A stretch of 64,000 nucleotides of DNA, taken from positions 257,095 to 321,094 of the forward strand of contig NZ_DLNQ01000005.1 in assembly GCF_002479495.1 (NCBI RefSeq). The letters run 5' to 3'. The translations under genes were made by a program, and so were the position numbers. Position 1 is the first letter of the stretch, and each line of letters begins with the position of its first letter. The notes under the pieces were generated by a model. That model saw only the letters and a program-made list of their open reading frames with translations. It was not told where the DNA came from and ran no database searches. This document shows positions 1 to 10,044 of the stretch, in pieces. Source of the stretch: Brevundimonas sp. UBA7506 (GTDB taxonomy: Bacteria; Pseudomonadota; Alphaproteobacteria; Caulobacterales; Caulobacteraceae).

Positions 1-169
1 GAATCGTCTGAAATCGCGGCGTCGAGAGGCAGAGACTAGCGCTTGTCTGCGTCATCGGCGGGCGCAAGATGCGGCGCGGGGCGCTGGCGGGGTGACGTTT
101 CTCAACCGCTTGGATAAAAGCAGCATGAACGCCCCGTCAGAGGGCAGACCACAGTCGGGAGTATTGATC

Positions 170-1306
170 ATGGACTTCGCCCTCAACGACGACCAGCGCG
201 CGATTCAGGACGCCGCGCGGGCTTTCGCCGACGCCGAACTGGCGCCGAACTCGGCGAAGTGGGACGAGGACAAGCACTTCCCCGTCGATGTCATGCGTCA
301 TGCGGCCGAGATGGGTTTCTGCGGCATCTATACGGGCGAAGAGCACGGCGGAATGGCCCTGGGCCGCGTTGAGGCGGCGGTGATCTTCGAGGAACTGTCG
401 CGCGGCGACGTGGCGACGGCGGCCTTCATCTCGATCCACAACATGGCGACCTGGATGATCGACAAGTTCGGGTCTGACGACCTGCGCTCGCGCTTCGTGC
501 CGTCGCTGACGACGATGGACAAGATCGCCAGCTACTGCCTGACCGAGCCGGGCTCGGGGTCGGACGCGGCGGCGCTGCGGACCACGGCGGTGCGCGACGG
601 CGATCATCTGGTGCTGAACGGGTCCAAGATCTTCATCTCGGGCGCCGGGACGTCGGATGTCTACGTCGTCATGGTCCGCACCGGCGGCGAAGGCGCCCAG
701 GGCGTCAGCGCCGTGGTGGTCGAGGCCGGAACGCCCGGCCTGTCGTTCGGCGCGCAGGAACGCAAGATGGGCTGGAACGCACAGCCGACGGCCGTGGTCC
801 AGTTCGACGACTGCCGCATTCCGATCGCCAATCTGCTGGGTCAGGAAGGCACCGGCTTCAAATACGCCATGGCCGGTCTGGACGGCGGGCGCCTGAACAT
901 CGCCGCCTGTTCGCTGGGCGGAGCGCGGCTGGCGCTGGAAACGGCCCAGGCCTACGTCGCCACGCGCAAGCAGTTCGGCAAGGCGATTGGCGACTTCCAG
1001 GCCCTGCAGTTCCGTCTGGCCGACATGGCGACGGACCTGGAGGCGGCGCGTTTGATGGTGCTGCGCGGGGCCTGGGCCATCGACAATGACCACCCGGAAA
1101 AGACCAAGTGGTGCGCCATGGCCAAGCGCCTGGCCACCGACGCCTGCTTCCACATCGCCGACGAGGCGCTGCAGATCCACGGCGGCTACGGCTATCTGAA
1201 GGACTATCCGCTGGAACGGATCGTGCGCGACCTGCGCGTCCACCGCATCCTGGAAGGCACGAACGAGATCATGCGGGTGATCATCGCGCGGGAGCTGGCG
1301 CGATGA
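170..1306 (+). CDS. Acyl-CoA dehydrogenase, probable isobutyryl-CoA dehydrogenase
   Basis: FAD-dependent acyl-CoA dehydrogenase of 378 residues, the usual length for short/branched-chain members. The helical N-terminal domain covers about residues 1-115, the beta domain about 118-215 with the FAD/substrate signature SYCLTEPGSGS at 121-131, and the C-terminal helical domain follows with IHGGYGY and EGTNEIM (from about 362). The ATG at 170 is preferred over an upstream ATG at 92 because family homology begins at MDFALNDDQ and GGGAG-like Shine-Dalgarno sequence lies about 8 bases before it. Its stop overlaps the start of a 3-hydroxyisobutyryl-CoA hydrolase gene (ATGA), so valine degradation (isobutyryl-CoA to methacrylyl-CoA) is the best inference; substrate specificity cannot be proven from sequence. 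Confidence 0.9.
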   Translation: MDFALNDDQRAIQDAARAFADAELAPNSAKWDEDKHFPVDVMRHAAEMGFCGIYTGEEHGGMALGRVEAAVIFEELSRGDVATAAFISIHNMATWMIDKFGSDDLRSRFVPSLTTMDKIASYCLTEPGSGSDAAALRTTAVRDGDHLVLNGSKIFISGAGTSDVYVVMVRTGGEGAQGVSAVVVEAGTPGLSFGAQERKMGWNAQPTAVVQFDDCRIPIANLLGQEGTGFKYAMAGLDGGRLNIAACSLGGARLALETAQAYVATRKQFGKAIGDFQALQFRLADMATDLEAARLMVLRGAWAIDNDHPEKTKWCAMAKRLATDACFHIADEALQIHGGYGYLKDYPLERIVRDLRVHRILEGTNEIMRVIIARELAR

Positions 1307-2361
1307 GCGATCAAGCGAGCGACGCTGAAGTCATCACCCGCGTCGAGAACGGCGTCGGCCGCATCACGCTGAACCGGCCCAGGGCGATCCATGCGCTGAA
1401 CCGGGGCATGTGCGAGGCGATGATCGAGGCTTTGCTGGCCTGGCGCGGCGACGAGGCCGTGTCGTCGGTGCTGATCGACCATGCGGGCGAGCGCGGCTTC
1501 TGCGCCGGGGGCGACATCCGCATGATCGCCGAGAGCGGAGCCGGGGACGCGTCGGAGGCCAAGGCCTTCTTCAAGACCGAGTATCAGCTGAACCATCTGA
1601 TGTTCGAATACCCGAAGCCGATCACGGCCGTCGTCGACGGCATCGTCATGGGCGGCGGCGTGGGCATCAGCGAACCGGCCGATGTTCGCATCGCCACCGA
1701 GCGCACCACCTACGCCATGCCGGAGACGGGCATCGGCCTGTTCCCTGACGTGGGCGGGGGCTGGTTCCTGCCGCGCCTGCCGGGGCAGACGGGGGTCTGG
1801 CTGGCGCTGACGGGCGCGCGGCTGAAGGCGGCGGATACGGTGGCCCTGGGCATCCACACCCATTTCGTCGAGAGCGGGGCGACGGCGGCCTTGAAGGACG
1901 AACTTCTCGCCAATCCGTCTGATCCCAAGGCCGTGGCTGACCGCGTGTCGGGCGAGGCAGGGCCGGCGCCGCTGGACGCGCACCGCGAGGCTATCGACCG
2001 GCTGTTCGCATTCGACACGGTGGAGGCGATCTTCGCCGCGCTGGAAGCTGAGGGCTCGGACTGGGCGCTGAAGCAACTCGACATCCTTAAGACCAAGTCG
2101 CCGCAGTCGCTGAAGGTCAGCCTGCGCCAGATCCGCACCGGCGCGACGCTGGCCTCCTTCGCTGAGAACATGGCGATGGAGTATGCGCTGGGCGGTCGGG
2201 TGGTGCGCACTCACGACTTCCAGGAAGGCGTGCGCGCGGTCATCGTCGACAAGGACAATGCGCCGAAGTGGTCGCCCGCTCAGCTTTCGGGCGTCAGCGA
2301 CGCGACGCTGGACACCCTGTTCGCGCCTCTGCCCGCCGACGAGGCTTGGTCGCCGCTCTGA
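1303..2361 (+). CDS. 3-hydroxyisobutyryl-CoA hydrolase (enoyl-CoA hydratase/isomerase superfamily)
   Basis: Crotonase-fold protein of 352 residues; hydrolyses 3-hydroxyisobutyryl-CoA in valine catabolism. The oxyanion-hole segments GFCAGGD (65-71) and MGGGVG (116-121) are present, followed by PETGIGLFPDVGGGWFLPRL (about 140-159), the diagnostic hydrolase-type motif with candidate acidic residues E141 and D149. The length (about 350 rather than 260) also separates it from simple enoyl-CoA hydratases. Start ATG overlaps the stop of the upstream acyl-CoA dehydrogenase by four bases, indicating translational coupling in one operon. Confidence 0.9.
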   Translation: MSDQASDAEVITRVENGVGRITLNRPRAIHALNRGMCEAMIEALLAWRGDEAVSSVLIDHAGERGFCAGGDIRMIAESGAGDASEAKAFFKTEYQLNHLMFEYPKPITAVVDGIVMGGGVGISEPADVRIATERTTYAMPETGIGLFPDVGGGWFLPRLPGQTGVWLALTGARLKAADTVALGIHTHFVESGATAALKDELLANPSDPKAVADRVSGEAGPAPLDAHREAIDRLFAFDTVEAIFAALEAEGSDWALKQLDILKTKSPQSLKVSLRQIRTGATLASFAENMAMEYALGGRVVRTHDFQEGVRAVIVDKDNAPKWSPAQLSGVSDATLDTLFAPLPADEAWSPL

Positions 2362-2421
2362 AAAGGTCGCTGCGGCGCAACATTTGTTGTTCCTAGACGC
2401 CTGTAGGGCTATCTAGGCGGC

Positions 2422-3792
2422 ATGAGTAAGCGCTGGACCCCTGAATCCTGGAGAAACAAGCCCGTCGTGCATATGCCGACGGACTATCCTGACATGGCCG
2501 AACTGGCCCGTGTCGAAGACGAGCTGCGGGCCATGCCGCCCCTGGTGTTTGCCGGCGAGGCCCGCAAACTGACCCAGCATCTCGCGCAGGTGGAGGCGGG
2601 GAACGCCTTCCTGCTTCAGGGCGGCGACTGCGCCGAGAGCTTCAAGGAGTTCTCGACCGACAACATCCGCGACACCTTCCGCCTGATCCTGCAGATGGCG
2701 GTGGTTCTGACTTTCGCCGGGCGCAAGCCTGTGGTGAAGGTCGGCCGTATCGCCGGTCAGTTCGCCAAGCCGCGCTCGTCCCCGCTGGAAGAGATCGGCG
2801 GCGTCGAGCTGCCCTCCTATCGCGGCGACATCATCAACGGCATGGGCTTCACTGCTGAAGAGCGCGTGCCCGATCCGCAGCGCCTGCTGAAGGCCTACAA
2901 CCAGTCGGCCTCGACGCTGAACCTGCTGCGCGCCTTCGCCGGTGGCGGCTATGCTGACCTCTACAACATCCATCGCTGGACCCTGGGCTTCGCCGACAAC
3001 GGCGCGGGCGCGGCCTATCGCGAGCTGGCCGACAAGATCACTGAGGCTCTGGCCTTCATGGAAGCGGTCGGCGTCACGCCCGAGACCCATCCCGACCTGT
3101 CGCGCGTCGAGGTCTTCACCAGCCACGAGGCCCTGCTGCTGAACGTCGAGAGCGCCCTGACGCGCCTGGAAGGGTCGTCGGGCGAGTGGTTCGACACGTC
3201 GGCCCACATGCTGTGGATCGGCGAGCGCACCCGTCAGCTGGACGGGGCGCATATCGAGTTCATGCGCGGGATCTCGAACCCGATTGGGGTCAAGTGCGGA
3301 CCGACCATGACGGCGGAGGACATCCTGCCGCTGATCGACGCCCTGAACCCGAACAATGTTCCGGGCCGTCTGACCCTGATCGGCCGCTTCGGTCACGACA
3401 AGGTCGGCGATCGACTGCCGGCCCTGATGCGGGCGGTGAAGGCCGAGGGCAAGCGCGTCATCTGGTCGATCGACCCGATGCACGGCAATACGCTGAAGGC
3501 CGCCAACGGCTACAAGACCCGGCCGTTCGACCGCGTCATGGGCGAGGTTCGCACCTTCATCGACGTGGCGGAGGCCGAGGGCGTCCACCCCGGCGGCGTC
3601 CACCTGGAGATGACCGGTCAGAACGTCACCGAATGCCTGGGCGGCGCCCAGGCCGTGACCGAGGACGACCTGTCGAGCCGCTATCACACCCACTGCGATC
3701 CGCGCCTCAACGCGGATCAGGCGCTGGAGCTGGCCTTCCTGGTCGCCGAGCGCCTCAAGGCCGGGCGTCAGGCCCGCGCCGAGGCCGCGTGA
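2422..3792 (+). CDS. aroG: Class II 3-deoxy-7-phosphoheptulonate synthase (DAHP synthase)
   Basis: Catalyses condensation of phosphoenolpyruvate and erythrose 4-phosphate, the first step of the shikimate pathway. At 456 residues it has the length of the plant-like class II enzymes, and the opening WTPESW, the metal-ligand region [11 protein letters not shown] (about 64-74, Cys70), [14 protein letters not shown], and the late [10 protein letters not shown] and [15 protein letters not shown] blocks are all class II signatures. The gene is followed without a gap by a prephenate dehydratase gene (GTGA overlap), so both ends of the phenylalanine route are co-expressed. No ACT or chorismate-mutase fusion is present. 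Confidence 0.95.
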   Translation: MSKRWTPESWRNKPVVHMPTDYPDMAELARVEDELRAMPPLVFAGEARKLTQHLAQVEAGNAFLLQGGDCAESFKEFSTDNIRDTFRLILQMAVVLTFAGRKPVVKVGRIAGQFAKPRSSPLEEIGGVELPSYRGDIINGMGFTAEERVPDPQRLLKAYNQSASTLNLLRAFAGGGYADLYNIHRWTLGFADNGAGAAYRELADKITEALAFMEAVGVTPETHPDLSRVEVFTSHEALLLNVESALTRLEGSSGEWFDTSAHMLWIGERTRQLDGAHIEFMRGISNPIGVKCGPTMTAEDILPLIDALNPNNVPGRLTLIGRFGHDKVGDRLPALMRAVKAEGKRVIWSIDPMHGNTLKAANGYKTRPFDRVMGEVRTFIDVAEAEGVHPGGVHLEMTGQNVTECLGGAQAVTEDDLSSRYHTHCDPRLNADQALELAFLVAERLKAGRQARAEAA

Positions 3793-4361
3793 CCACGCCG
3801 ACCGAAGACGAAGGACCGGGCCGCGTCGCCTATCAGGGCGCGCCCGGCGCCTTCAGCCATGAAGCCTGCCTCGACCTGCGTCCGTGGGACGAGGCGGTCG
3901 GCTATGAGACCTTTCAGGGGGCCATTGAGGCCCTGCTCTCCGGCGACTGCCAGTCGGCGCTGATCCCGGTCGAGAACTCGACCATCGGCGTGGTCGAGCC
4001 CGCCGCCACCCTGGTGCGCGAGGCGGGGCTGACGGTGGTCAGCGAGGCCTGGCGGCCGATCCGGCTGGCTCTGCTGGGCCTGCCGGACGCTCGACTGTCG
4101 GACATCAAGACGGCGGAGAGCCATCCGGTCGCCCTGCAACAATGCTCCAAGGCTCTTGGGGAGATGCGGATCACCCCGGTCGAGGTGTTCGACACAGGCG
4201 GGGCGGCCGCCGCCGTGGCCGAGGCCGAGGACCTGACCCGCGCCGCCGTGGCGCCTGCCCGTGCCGCCGAGGTTTACGGCCTGACGGTCCTGCGCAACGA
4301 TCTGCAGGATTTCAGCGACAACCGGACGCGATTTGTCCTGTTCACGGCCCCTCAAGCCTGA
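3789..4361 (+). CDS. pheA: Prephenate dehydratase, catalytic domain only (no ACT domain)
   Basis: Converts prephenate to phenylpyruvate in phenylalanine synthesis. Recognised from [14 protein letters not shown] near the N-terminus, [15 protein letters not shown] in the middle, and NRTRFVLF close to the end; the catalytic TRF motif is at 180-182. The protein is only 190 residues, whereas common bacterial PheA dehydratases are about 280 with a C-terminal ACT regulatory domain. It stops nine residues after TRF and I see no frameshifted ACT remnant in the following 150 bases. Start is a GTG overlapping the aroG stop (GTGA). The lack of the phenylalanine-binding domain suggests reduced allosteric feedback. 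Confidence 0.88.
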   Translation: MTTPTEDEGPGRVAYQGAPGAFSHEACLDLRPWDEAVGYETFQGAIEALLSGDCQSALIPVENSTIGVVEPAATLVREAGLTVVSEAWRPIRLALLGLPDARLSDIKTAESHPVALQQCSKALGEMRITPVEVFDTGGAAAAVAEAEDLTRAAVAPARAAEVYGLTVLRNDLQDFSDNRTRFVLFTAPQA

Positions 4362-4403
4362 TCGGCGAAACAGGCTTTCGGATAATTCTGGCGCGAATAT
4401 CCG

Positions 4404-4429
4404 GGTTCGAATGTGAAAACATTCGAACC
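4404..4429. terminator. Perfect 11-bp hairpin with GAAA loop after the aroG-pheA pair
   Basis: GGTTCGAATGT, loop GAAA, ACATTCGAACC is a perfect inverted repeat 42 bases after the pheA stop. It is followed by ATTTCGCTCT, a weak U-tract, so it may be an intrinsic terminator for aroG-pheA; its strict palindromy also allows an operator. It precedes the apparent promoter of the downstream leader peptide. Confidence 0.5.
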
Positions 4430-4445
4430 GATTTCGCTCTGAAGG

Positions 4446-4475
4446 TTGACCGCGCACGAAGTTTGCGTCTTTAAG
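4446..4475 (+). promoter_or_regulatory. Candidate promoter of the leader peptide / chorismate mutase unit
   Basis: TTGACC at 4446-4451 followed, after 18 bases, by TTTAAG at 4470-4475 resembles a sigma-70 family -35/-10 pair. The predicted start would fall roughly 35 bases before the leader-peptide ATG at 4518, a geometry suited to attenuation. Assigned by eye only. Confidence 0.45.
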
Positions 4476-4517
4476 GTCTGATCGGATCGACCCTGATCCT
4501 GAAACCGGACCGGATTC

Positions 4518-4619
4518 ATGTCCTCGCTGCGCGCACAACTGACCCTTGAAACCACCACGCGCGCGGTGGCCGGCTTCTATTTTGGCTACGGCTATTACGG
4601 CTTTCGATACGCCGGCTGA
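4518..4619 (+). CDS. Phe/Tyr-rich leader peptide (candidate attenuator for chorismate mutase)
   Basis: A 33-codon open frame, MSSLRAQLTLETTT... ending at TGA 4617-4619. Residues 20-31 read FYFGYGYYGFRY: three Phe and five Tyr within 12 codons, all encoded by TTC/TTT/TAC/TAT, in an otherwise Ala-rich genome. It sits alone 133 bases upstream of the chorismate mutase gene, after a candidate promoter and before a hairpin at 4687-4714. This is the architecture of amino-acid attenuators such as pheL and trpL: ribosome stalling at starved codons would change downstream RNA folding. Regulation is inferred; the aromatic run is directly visible. Confidence 0.75.
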   Translation: MSSLRAQLTLETTTRAVAGFYFGYGYYGFRYAG

Positions 4620-4686
4620 GGCGTCGGGCTTCTAACCAACCCTGACAGTCTCGCTGGCGACCGCTTCTCCCGAGCGGCCCCTGCAC

Positions 4687-4714
4687 GCGTCCCTGCCTGA
4701 TGTTCGGCGGACGC
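4687..4714 (+). promoter_or_regulatory. Hairpin between leader peptide and chorismate mutase
   Basis: GCGTCC-CT-GCC ... GGC-GGACGC folds into a bulged stem of nine base pairs about 38 bases before the chorismate mutase ATG. No U-run follows, so it is not a classic intrinsic terminator; it could act in a Rho-dependent or translational attenuation mechanism, or be the antisequestering half of a larger structure. Confidence 0.4.
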
Positions 4715-4752
4715 GATCTCCCATCGAAATCCCATGCCGAAAGCCTGATCCC

Positions 4753-5514
4753 ATGCCGCAATCCAACATCCAGCAAGTCTGGCCCGCTGAAACCGCCGAC
4801 CTGAGCCCCGAGCAGAAGGCGCTGGCCGCCCTGCGGGCCGAGATCGACAGCCTGGACGACCAGATTCTTCAACTGTTCGAGCGCCGTCTGGCCGTCGCCG
4901 CCCAGGTGGGCAAGGCCAAGGACGCTCCGACCGGTCCCCACACCAAGCTGCGTCCCGACCGCGAACAGGCCGTTCAGGCCCGCGTCCTTAAGCAGTGCGA
5001 ACCCGAGAACCGCGAGGCGGTCGAGCACCTGTGGCGCGAGATCGTCGGCTGGGGTCTGGCCCGTCAGGGCCGGCTGCAGGTCCACGTCTGGGCTCCCATC
5101 GATCCATCCAAGGCCGTGGACGGCGCCCGTCTGCGTTTCGGAGCCGCCGCCGACATCAAGCTGGTGCGCGATCCTCAGGCCGCTCTGGCCCACGCCGCCG
5201 AAGGTCATGGCGTGTCGGTGCTGTCCATCAACACCGAGGACGCCTGGTGGATGGGTCTGCGCCGCGAATGGTCGATGCTGAGCGTCTTCGACGGCTACGG
5301 CGGCGAGACGCCGACCTCGCTGGCCGTGGGTAAGATTGATCCGCCGGCCCTGCCGACGGGCCGCCGCGTGGTGGTGACGGTCGGCGGCGACGCCGGCGAC
5401 GGCTCGGGCGCGCGGCGCTGGGGCCTGAACACCAACCACGGCTGGACCCTGGCCCTGACCGACGCCGACGTGGCGCCGGGCGACGTCGAAGGCTGCGTCG
5501 GCGCCATCGGCTGA
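4753..5514 (+). CDS. Chorismate mutase (AroQ type) with C-terminal extension
   Basis: Rearranges chorismate to prephenate, the branch point to Phe and Tyr. Residues about 23-100 form the helical AroQ domain: LAALRAEIDSLDDQILQLFE followed by RRLAVAAQVGKAK and the Arg-rich LRPDREQAVQARVLKQ helix. The remaining ~150 residues (QGRLQVHVWAP onward, with WWMGLRREWSML and a Gly-rich VVVTVGGDAGDG stretch) do not match a domain I can name; similar extensions occur in alphaproteobacterial chorismate mutases, and a regulatory role is possible. It lies behind an aromatic leader peptide and a hairpin, and supplies the substrate of the short prephenate dehydratase upstream. Confidence 0.85.
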   Translation: MPQSNIQQVWPAETADLSPEQKALAALRAEIDSLDDQILQLFERRLAVAAQVGKAKDAPTGPHTKLRPDREQAVQARVLKQCEPENREAVEHLWREIVGWGLARQGRLQVHVWAPIDPSKAVDGARLRFGAAADIKLVRDPQAALAHAAEGHGVSVLSINTEDAWWMGLRREWSMLSVFDGYGGETPTSLAVGKIDPPALPTGRRVVVTVGGDAGDGSGARRWGLNTNHGWTLALTDADVAPGDVEGCVGAIG

Positions 5515-5523
5515 TGAAGGTGT

Positions 5524-5572
5524 GAACGGGCGTTAAGCCTGTTCCTCAACCCTGTCTCAAAAGACTGGGTTC
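5524..5572. terminator. Two consecutive hairpins after chorismate mutase
   Basis: GAACGGGC-loop-GCCTGTTC (5524-5544, one G-U pair) is followed by AACCC-T-GTCT-CAAA-AGAC-T-GGGTT (5549-5572). They lie between the chorismate mutase stop and the next ATG at 5584. No strong U-run, so terminator function is only probable. Confidence 0.4.
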
Positions 5573-5583
5573 AGCATGACGGT

Positions 5584-6228
5584 ATGAACGCTTCCGTCAT
5601 CCTGCGGTTCGGATCGGTCGGCGCCCTTGCGGCGCTGCTGGCCGGCTGCGGTATGGCGGAGGCTGATCCCCATCGGTTCGAGGGCGTGGCCAAGGACATC
5701 GCGGCCATTCCTCTGTCGTCCCGCGACGCCGAACCTCGACGTGAACCGTCGGGGCCGCGCAACGCCGAAGAGGCGGGGCTGAGGCCGTTGAAAGTCGAAC
5801 TGCTGACCCCGCATCAACTCTGGGACGCCCGCGACGGGCTGACCGCCAAGGCTGCGGCTGTCTTGCCCGCCATGCCGGCTGTCTTCCACGACCCCGAGGC
5901 CCCGGCGGACGTGCAGGCCGCACAGCGAGCTGAGGCCCGGCCGTCGCGGCCCGTTGCAGTCGCCGCCTCGGCCGCGCCCGCCGTCCTGATCCAGTTGGGC
6001 GCCTACGCCAGTCAGGCTTCGGCCCAGGCGGCGTGGGAGCGTCTGGGGCAGGGGAGCAAGGGTCTGAACCCGGTCTTCGAGCCGGTCGAGGTCAATGGTC
6101 GGCGTCTGGTCCGGTTGAAGGTTCGCGCCGGATCGGCTCAGGCCCAGGCGCTGTGCGAGCGCGCGGCGGCGTCCGACCCGTGGTGCGTGCGGGCCGCAGA
6201 GGCGGCGTCGTCCACAGGCGCGGCTTAA
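5584..6228 (+). CDS. SPOR-domain lipoprotein
   Basis: A 214-residue envelope protein. The N-terminus MNASVILRFGSVGALAALLAGC is a lipoprotein signal with lipobox LAGC (Cys22). A Pro/Ala/Arg-rich linker leads to a C-terminal SPOR-like module at about 137-205 (LIQLGAYASQASAQAAWERL and RLVRLKVRAGSAQAQALCE), a fold that binds denuded septal peptidoglycan. It directly precedes mipZ, which fits a cell-envelope or division role. Exact function unknown. Confidence 0.75.
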   Translation: MNASVILRFGSVGALAALLAGCGMAEADPHRFEGVAKDIAAIPLSSRDAEPRREPSGPRNAEEAGLRPLKVELLTPHQLWDARDGLTAKAAAVLPAMPAVFHDPEAPADVQAAQRAEARPSRPVAVAASAAPAVLIQLGAYASQASAQAAWERLGQGSKGLNPVFEPVEVNGRRLVRLKVRAGSAQAQALCERAAASDPWCVRAAEAASSTGAA

Positions 6229-6324
6229 GGTTTCGTTGACGACTGACGCCCTTGGCCCGATCTAGGGCGTCTGGGATGGATCGCGACCGCTTGAGTCGCG
6301 GCCGTCGAAACATCGGGGTCCAAC

Positions 6325-7173
6325 ATGGCGCAGCCTCAGGTCATCGTCATCGGCAATGAAAAGGGCGGGGCCGGCAAGTCCACCCTGGCCATTCACATCG
6401 TCACCGGCCTGCTGCATGCGGGCAAGAAGGTCGCCATCATCGATCTGGACCTGCGCCAACGGTCGATGGAGCGTTTCTTCTCGAACCGCGCGGCCTGGAC
6501 GGCGGCCAACGGTCATGACCTGCCCCTGCCGATCGTGCCCGACATGGGCGACGGCAAGGCCCTGGCCAAGGCCGATGAGGCCGAGCAACTGGCGAAGTTC
6601 GAGGCGGCCTATGCCGAAGCGCAGGCCGTGGCCGACGTCATCCTGATCGACACGCCCGGCGGCGACACGGCCCTGTCGCGCGCCGCGCACGGCCGCGCCG
6701 ACCAGATCGTGACGCCGATGAACGACAGCTTCGTCGACTTCGATCTGCTGGGCGAGGTCGATCCGGTGACGCTGGAGCTGAAGAAGCCCTCCATCTATTC
6801 CGAGAGCGTCTGGGAGGCGCGCAAGCATCGCGCCATCACCGAGGGGCGTCAGGTGACCATCGACTGGATCGTGGTCACCAACCGTCTGGCCGTGGCCGAG
6901 GCGCGCAACCGTCGCCGTCTGGAAGAACGGATGATGAAGCTGGCCAAGCGCGTCGGCTTCCGGGTCGGTCCGGGTCTGCGCGACCGGGTCATCTATCGCG
7001 AGTTGTTCCCGTTCGGCCTGACGGTCGCCGACCTGTCGAACGACATCCGGCCGGTGTCGGTGTCGCTGGCCCACGTCGCCGCGCGTCAGGAAATGCGCAA
7101 TCTGATGCAGGCCATGGGCTTGGACGACGCGGCGGGCGGATCGCTGGCTCCGCTGGACGCGGCGGCGGCCTGA
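6325..7173 (+). CDS. mipZ: MipZ, ParA/MinD-like division-site positioning ATPase
   Basis: Bipolar ATPase gradient protein that interacts with ParB and blocks FtsZ assembly near the poles, placing the ring at midcell in Caulobacter. The 282-residue sequence has the deviant Walker A GNEKGGAGKST (9-19), LIDTPGGDTALSRAAHGRAD for Walker B, and the MipZ-specific TPMNDSFVDFDLLGEVDPVTLELKKPS and GLRDRVIYRELFPFGLTVADLS blocks. No ParB gene is beside it. The leader contains a GAGTC (GANTC) CcrM methylation site at 6293-6297, which in Caulobacter can link transcription to the cell cycle; that link is inference here. Confidence 0.95.
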   Translation: MAQPQVIVIGNEKGGAGKSTLAIHIVTGLLHAGKKVAIIDLDLRQRSMERFFSNRAAWTAANGHDLPLPIVPDMGDGKALAKADEAEQLAKFEAAYAEAQAVADVILIDTPGGDTALSRAAHGRADQIVTPMNDSFVDFDLLGEVDPVTLELKKPSIYSESVWEARKHRAITEGRQVTIDWIVVTNRLAVAEARNRRRLEERMMKLAKRVGFRVGPGLRDRVIYRELFPFGLTVADLSNDIRPVSVSLAHVAARQEMRNLMQAMGLDDAAGGSLAPLDAAAA

Positions 7174-7180
7174 TTTCCTC

Positions 7181-7609
7181 ATGGGCCTGATCTGGCTGGC
7201 GCTGGCCGCCGTGGCGGTCTGGGCGCTGGTGCGGTTGGGCCGCCAGACCGAACGCGCGCGGCGTGGTCACTGGCGCATTTCCGCGACCATCCTCAGCACG
7301 GCCCTGTTCGGAGGCGCGGTTCTGGCTGCGTCACGCGGGGTCTGGTTGGCGGCCGTGGGCATGGCGGGGGCCGGGCTTTGGCTGGCGGTGCAGTCGCGGG
7401 TTCGCACCGTGCCGCCGCGCGCGCCTGTGGCTGAACGGCTGTCTGAGGCCGAGGCACGGGCTATTCTGGGCGTATCCGCCGAGGCGACGCCGCAAGAGGT
7501 TCAGGCCGCCTGGCGCCGCCTGATGGCGCGTGCGCATCCCGACCAAGGCGGGACGGAGGGGCTGGCCGCGCGCGTCAACGCCGCACGGGATCGACTGCTG
7601 AAAAGCTGA
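7181..7609 (+). CDS. Membrane-anchored J-domain protein
   Basis: A 142-residue protein starting eight bases after mipZ. Two hydrophobic segments (about residues 1-17 and 34-68) precede a short C-terminal DnaJ-like domain with SEAEARAILGVSAEATPQEVQAAWRRLM and the HPD tripeptide (AHPDQGGTEG), required for stimulating Hsp70 ATPase. The arrangement resembles small DjlA/TIM14-like inner-membrane J-proteins common in Alphaproteobacteria. Partner and client are unknown. Confidence 0.8.
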   Translation: MGLIWLALAAVAVWALVRLGRQTERARRGHWRISATILSTALFGGAVLAASRGVWLAAVGMAGAGLWLAVQSRVRTVPPRAPVAERLSEAEARAILGVSAEATPQEVQAAWRRLMARAHPDQGGTEGLAARVNAARDRLLKS

Positions 7610-7614
7610 ACCCG

Positions 7615-7788
7615 ATCCTCCCCTGCGAAGCGGGGGAGGGGGACCATGCGAAGCATGGTGGAGGGGGCGAGCGCCACGCGCTTCGCTTCGAGGTTAGGCT
7701 ACGGGTGGTTCGAGAGGCGAGGGCGGTGTCTGGTTCCGCCCCCTCCACCGCCTGCGGCGGTCCCCCTCCCCCGTAAACGGGGGAGGAT
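7615..7788. repeat. 174-bp long inverted repeat element between convergent genes
   Basis: The left arm (ATCCTCCCC... GGGGGAGGGGGACC ... GGTGGAGGGGGCG) is mirrored by the right arm (CCGCCCCCTCCACC ... GGTCCCCCTCCCCC ... GGGGGAGGAT). Each arm carries its own hairpin, e.g. CCATGC-GAA-GCATGG at 7643-7657 and CCGCCTGCGGCGG on the right. It sits between the ends of the J-domain gene and parE, has no coding potential and looks like a dispersed REP/MITE-type intergenic element that may also end transcription from both sides. Confidence 0.75.
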
Positions 7789-7795
7789 TGCTAGG

Positions 7796-9889
<2,094 letters not shown>

Positions 9890-10044
9890 CTACGCAGTCT
9901 GCGATGATTCGGGGACCGGACAGGTAGGCCCCGCGCCGCGCCGGAGCAAGCTTTGCGACCTTTTACACCCGCTATCCACTGATTGGCTGGACGCACAAGA
10001 CCGCTGGTCGCAAGCTTGACGGAAACGACGCCCCGGAGCCGACC

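Noticed and set aside
1..169. Partial gene at the left edge
   Set aside because: No frame in the first 169 bases gives a recognisable protein end; only a leader for the dehydrogenase gene is evident.
4362..4517. A frameshifted ACT domain after pheA
   Set aside because: None of the frames shows ACT motifs such as ESRP or a GALxxxL segment; the sequence contains a hairpin and a promoter instead.
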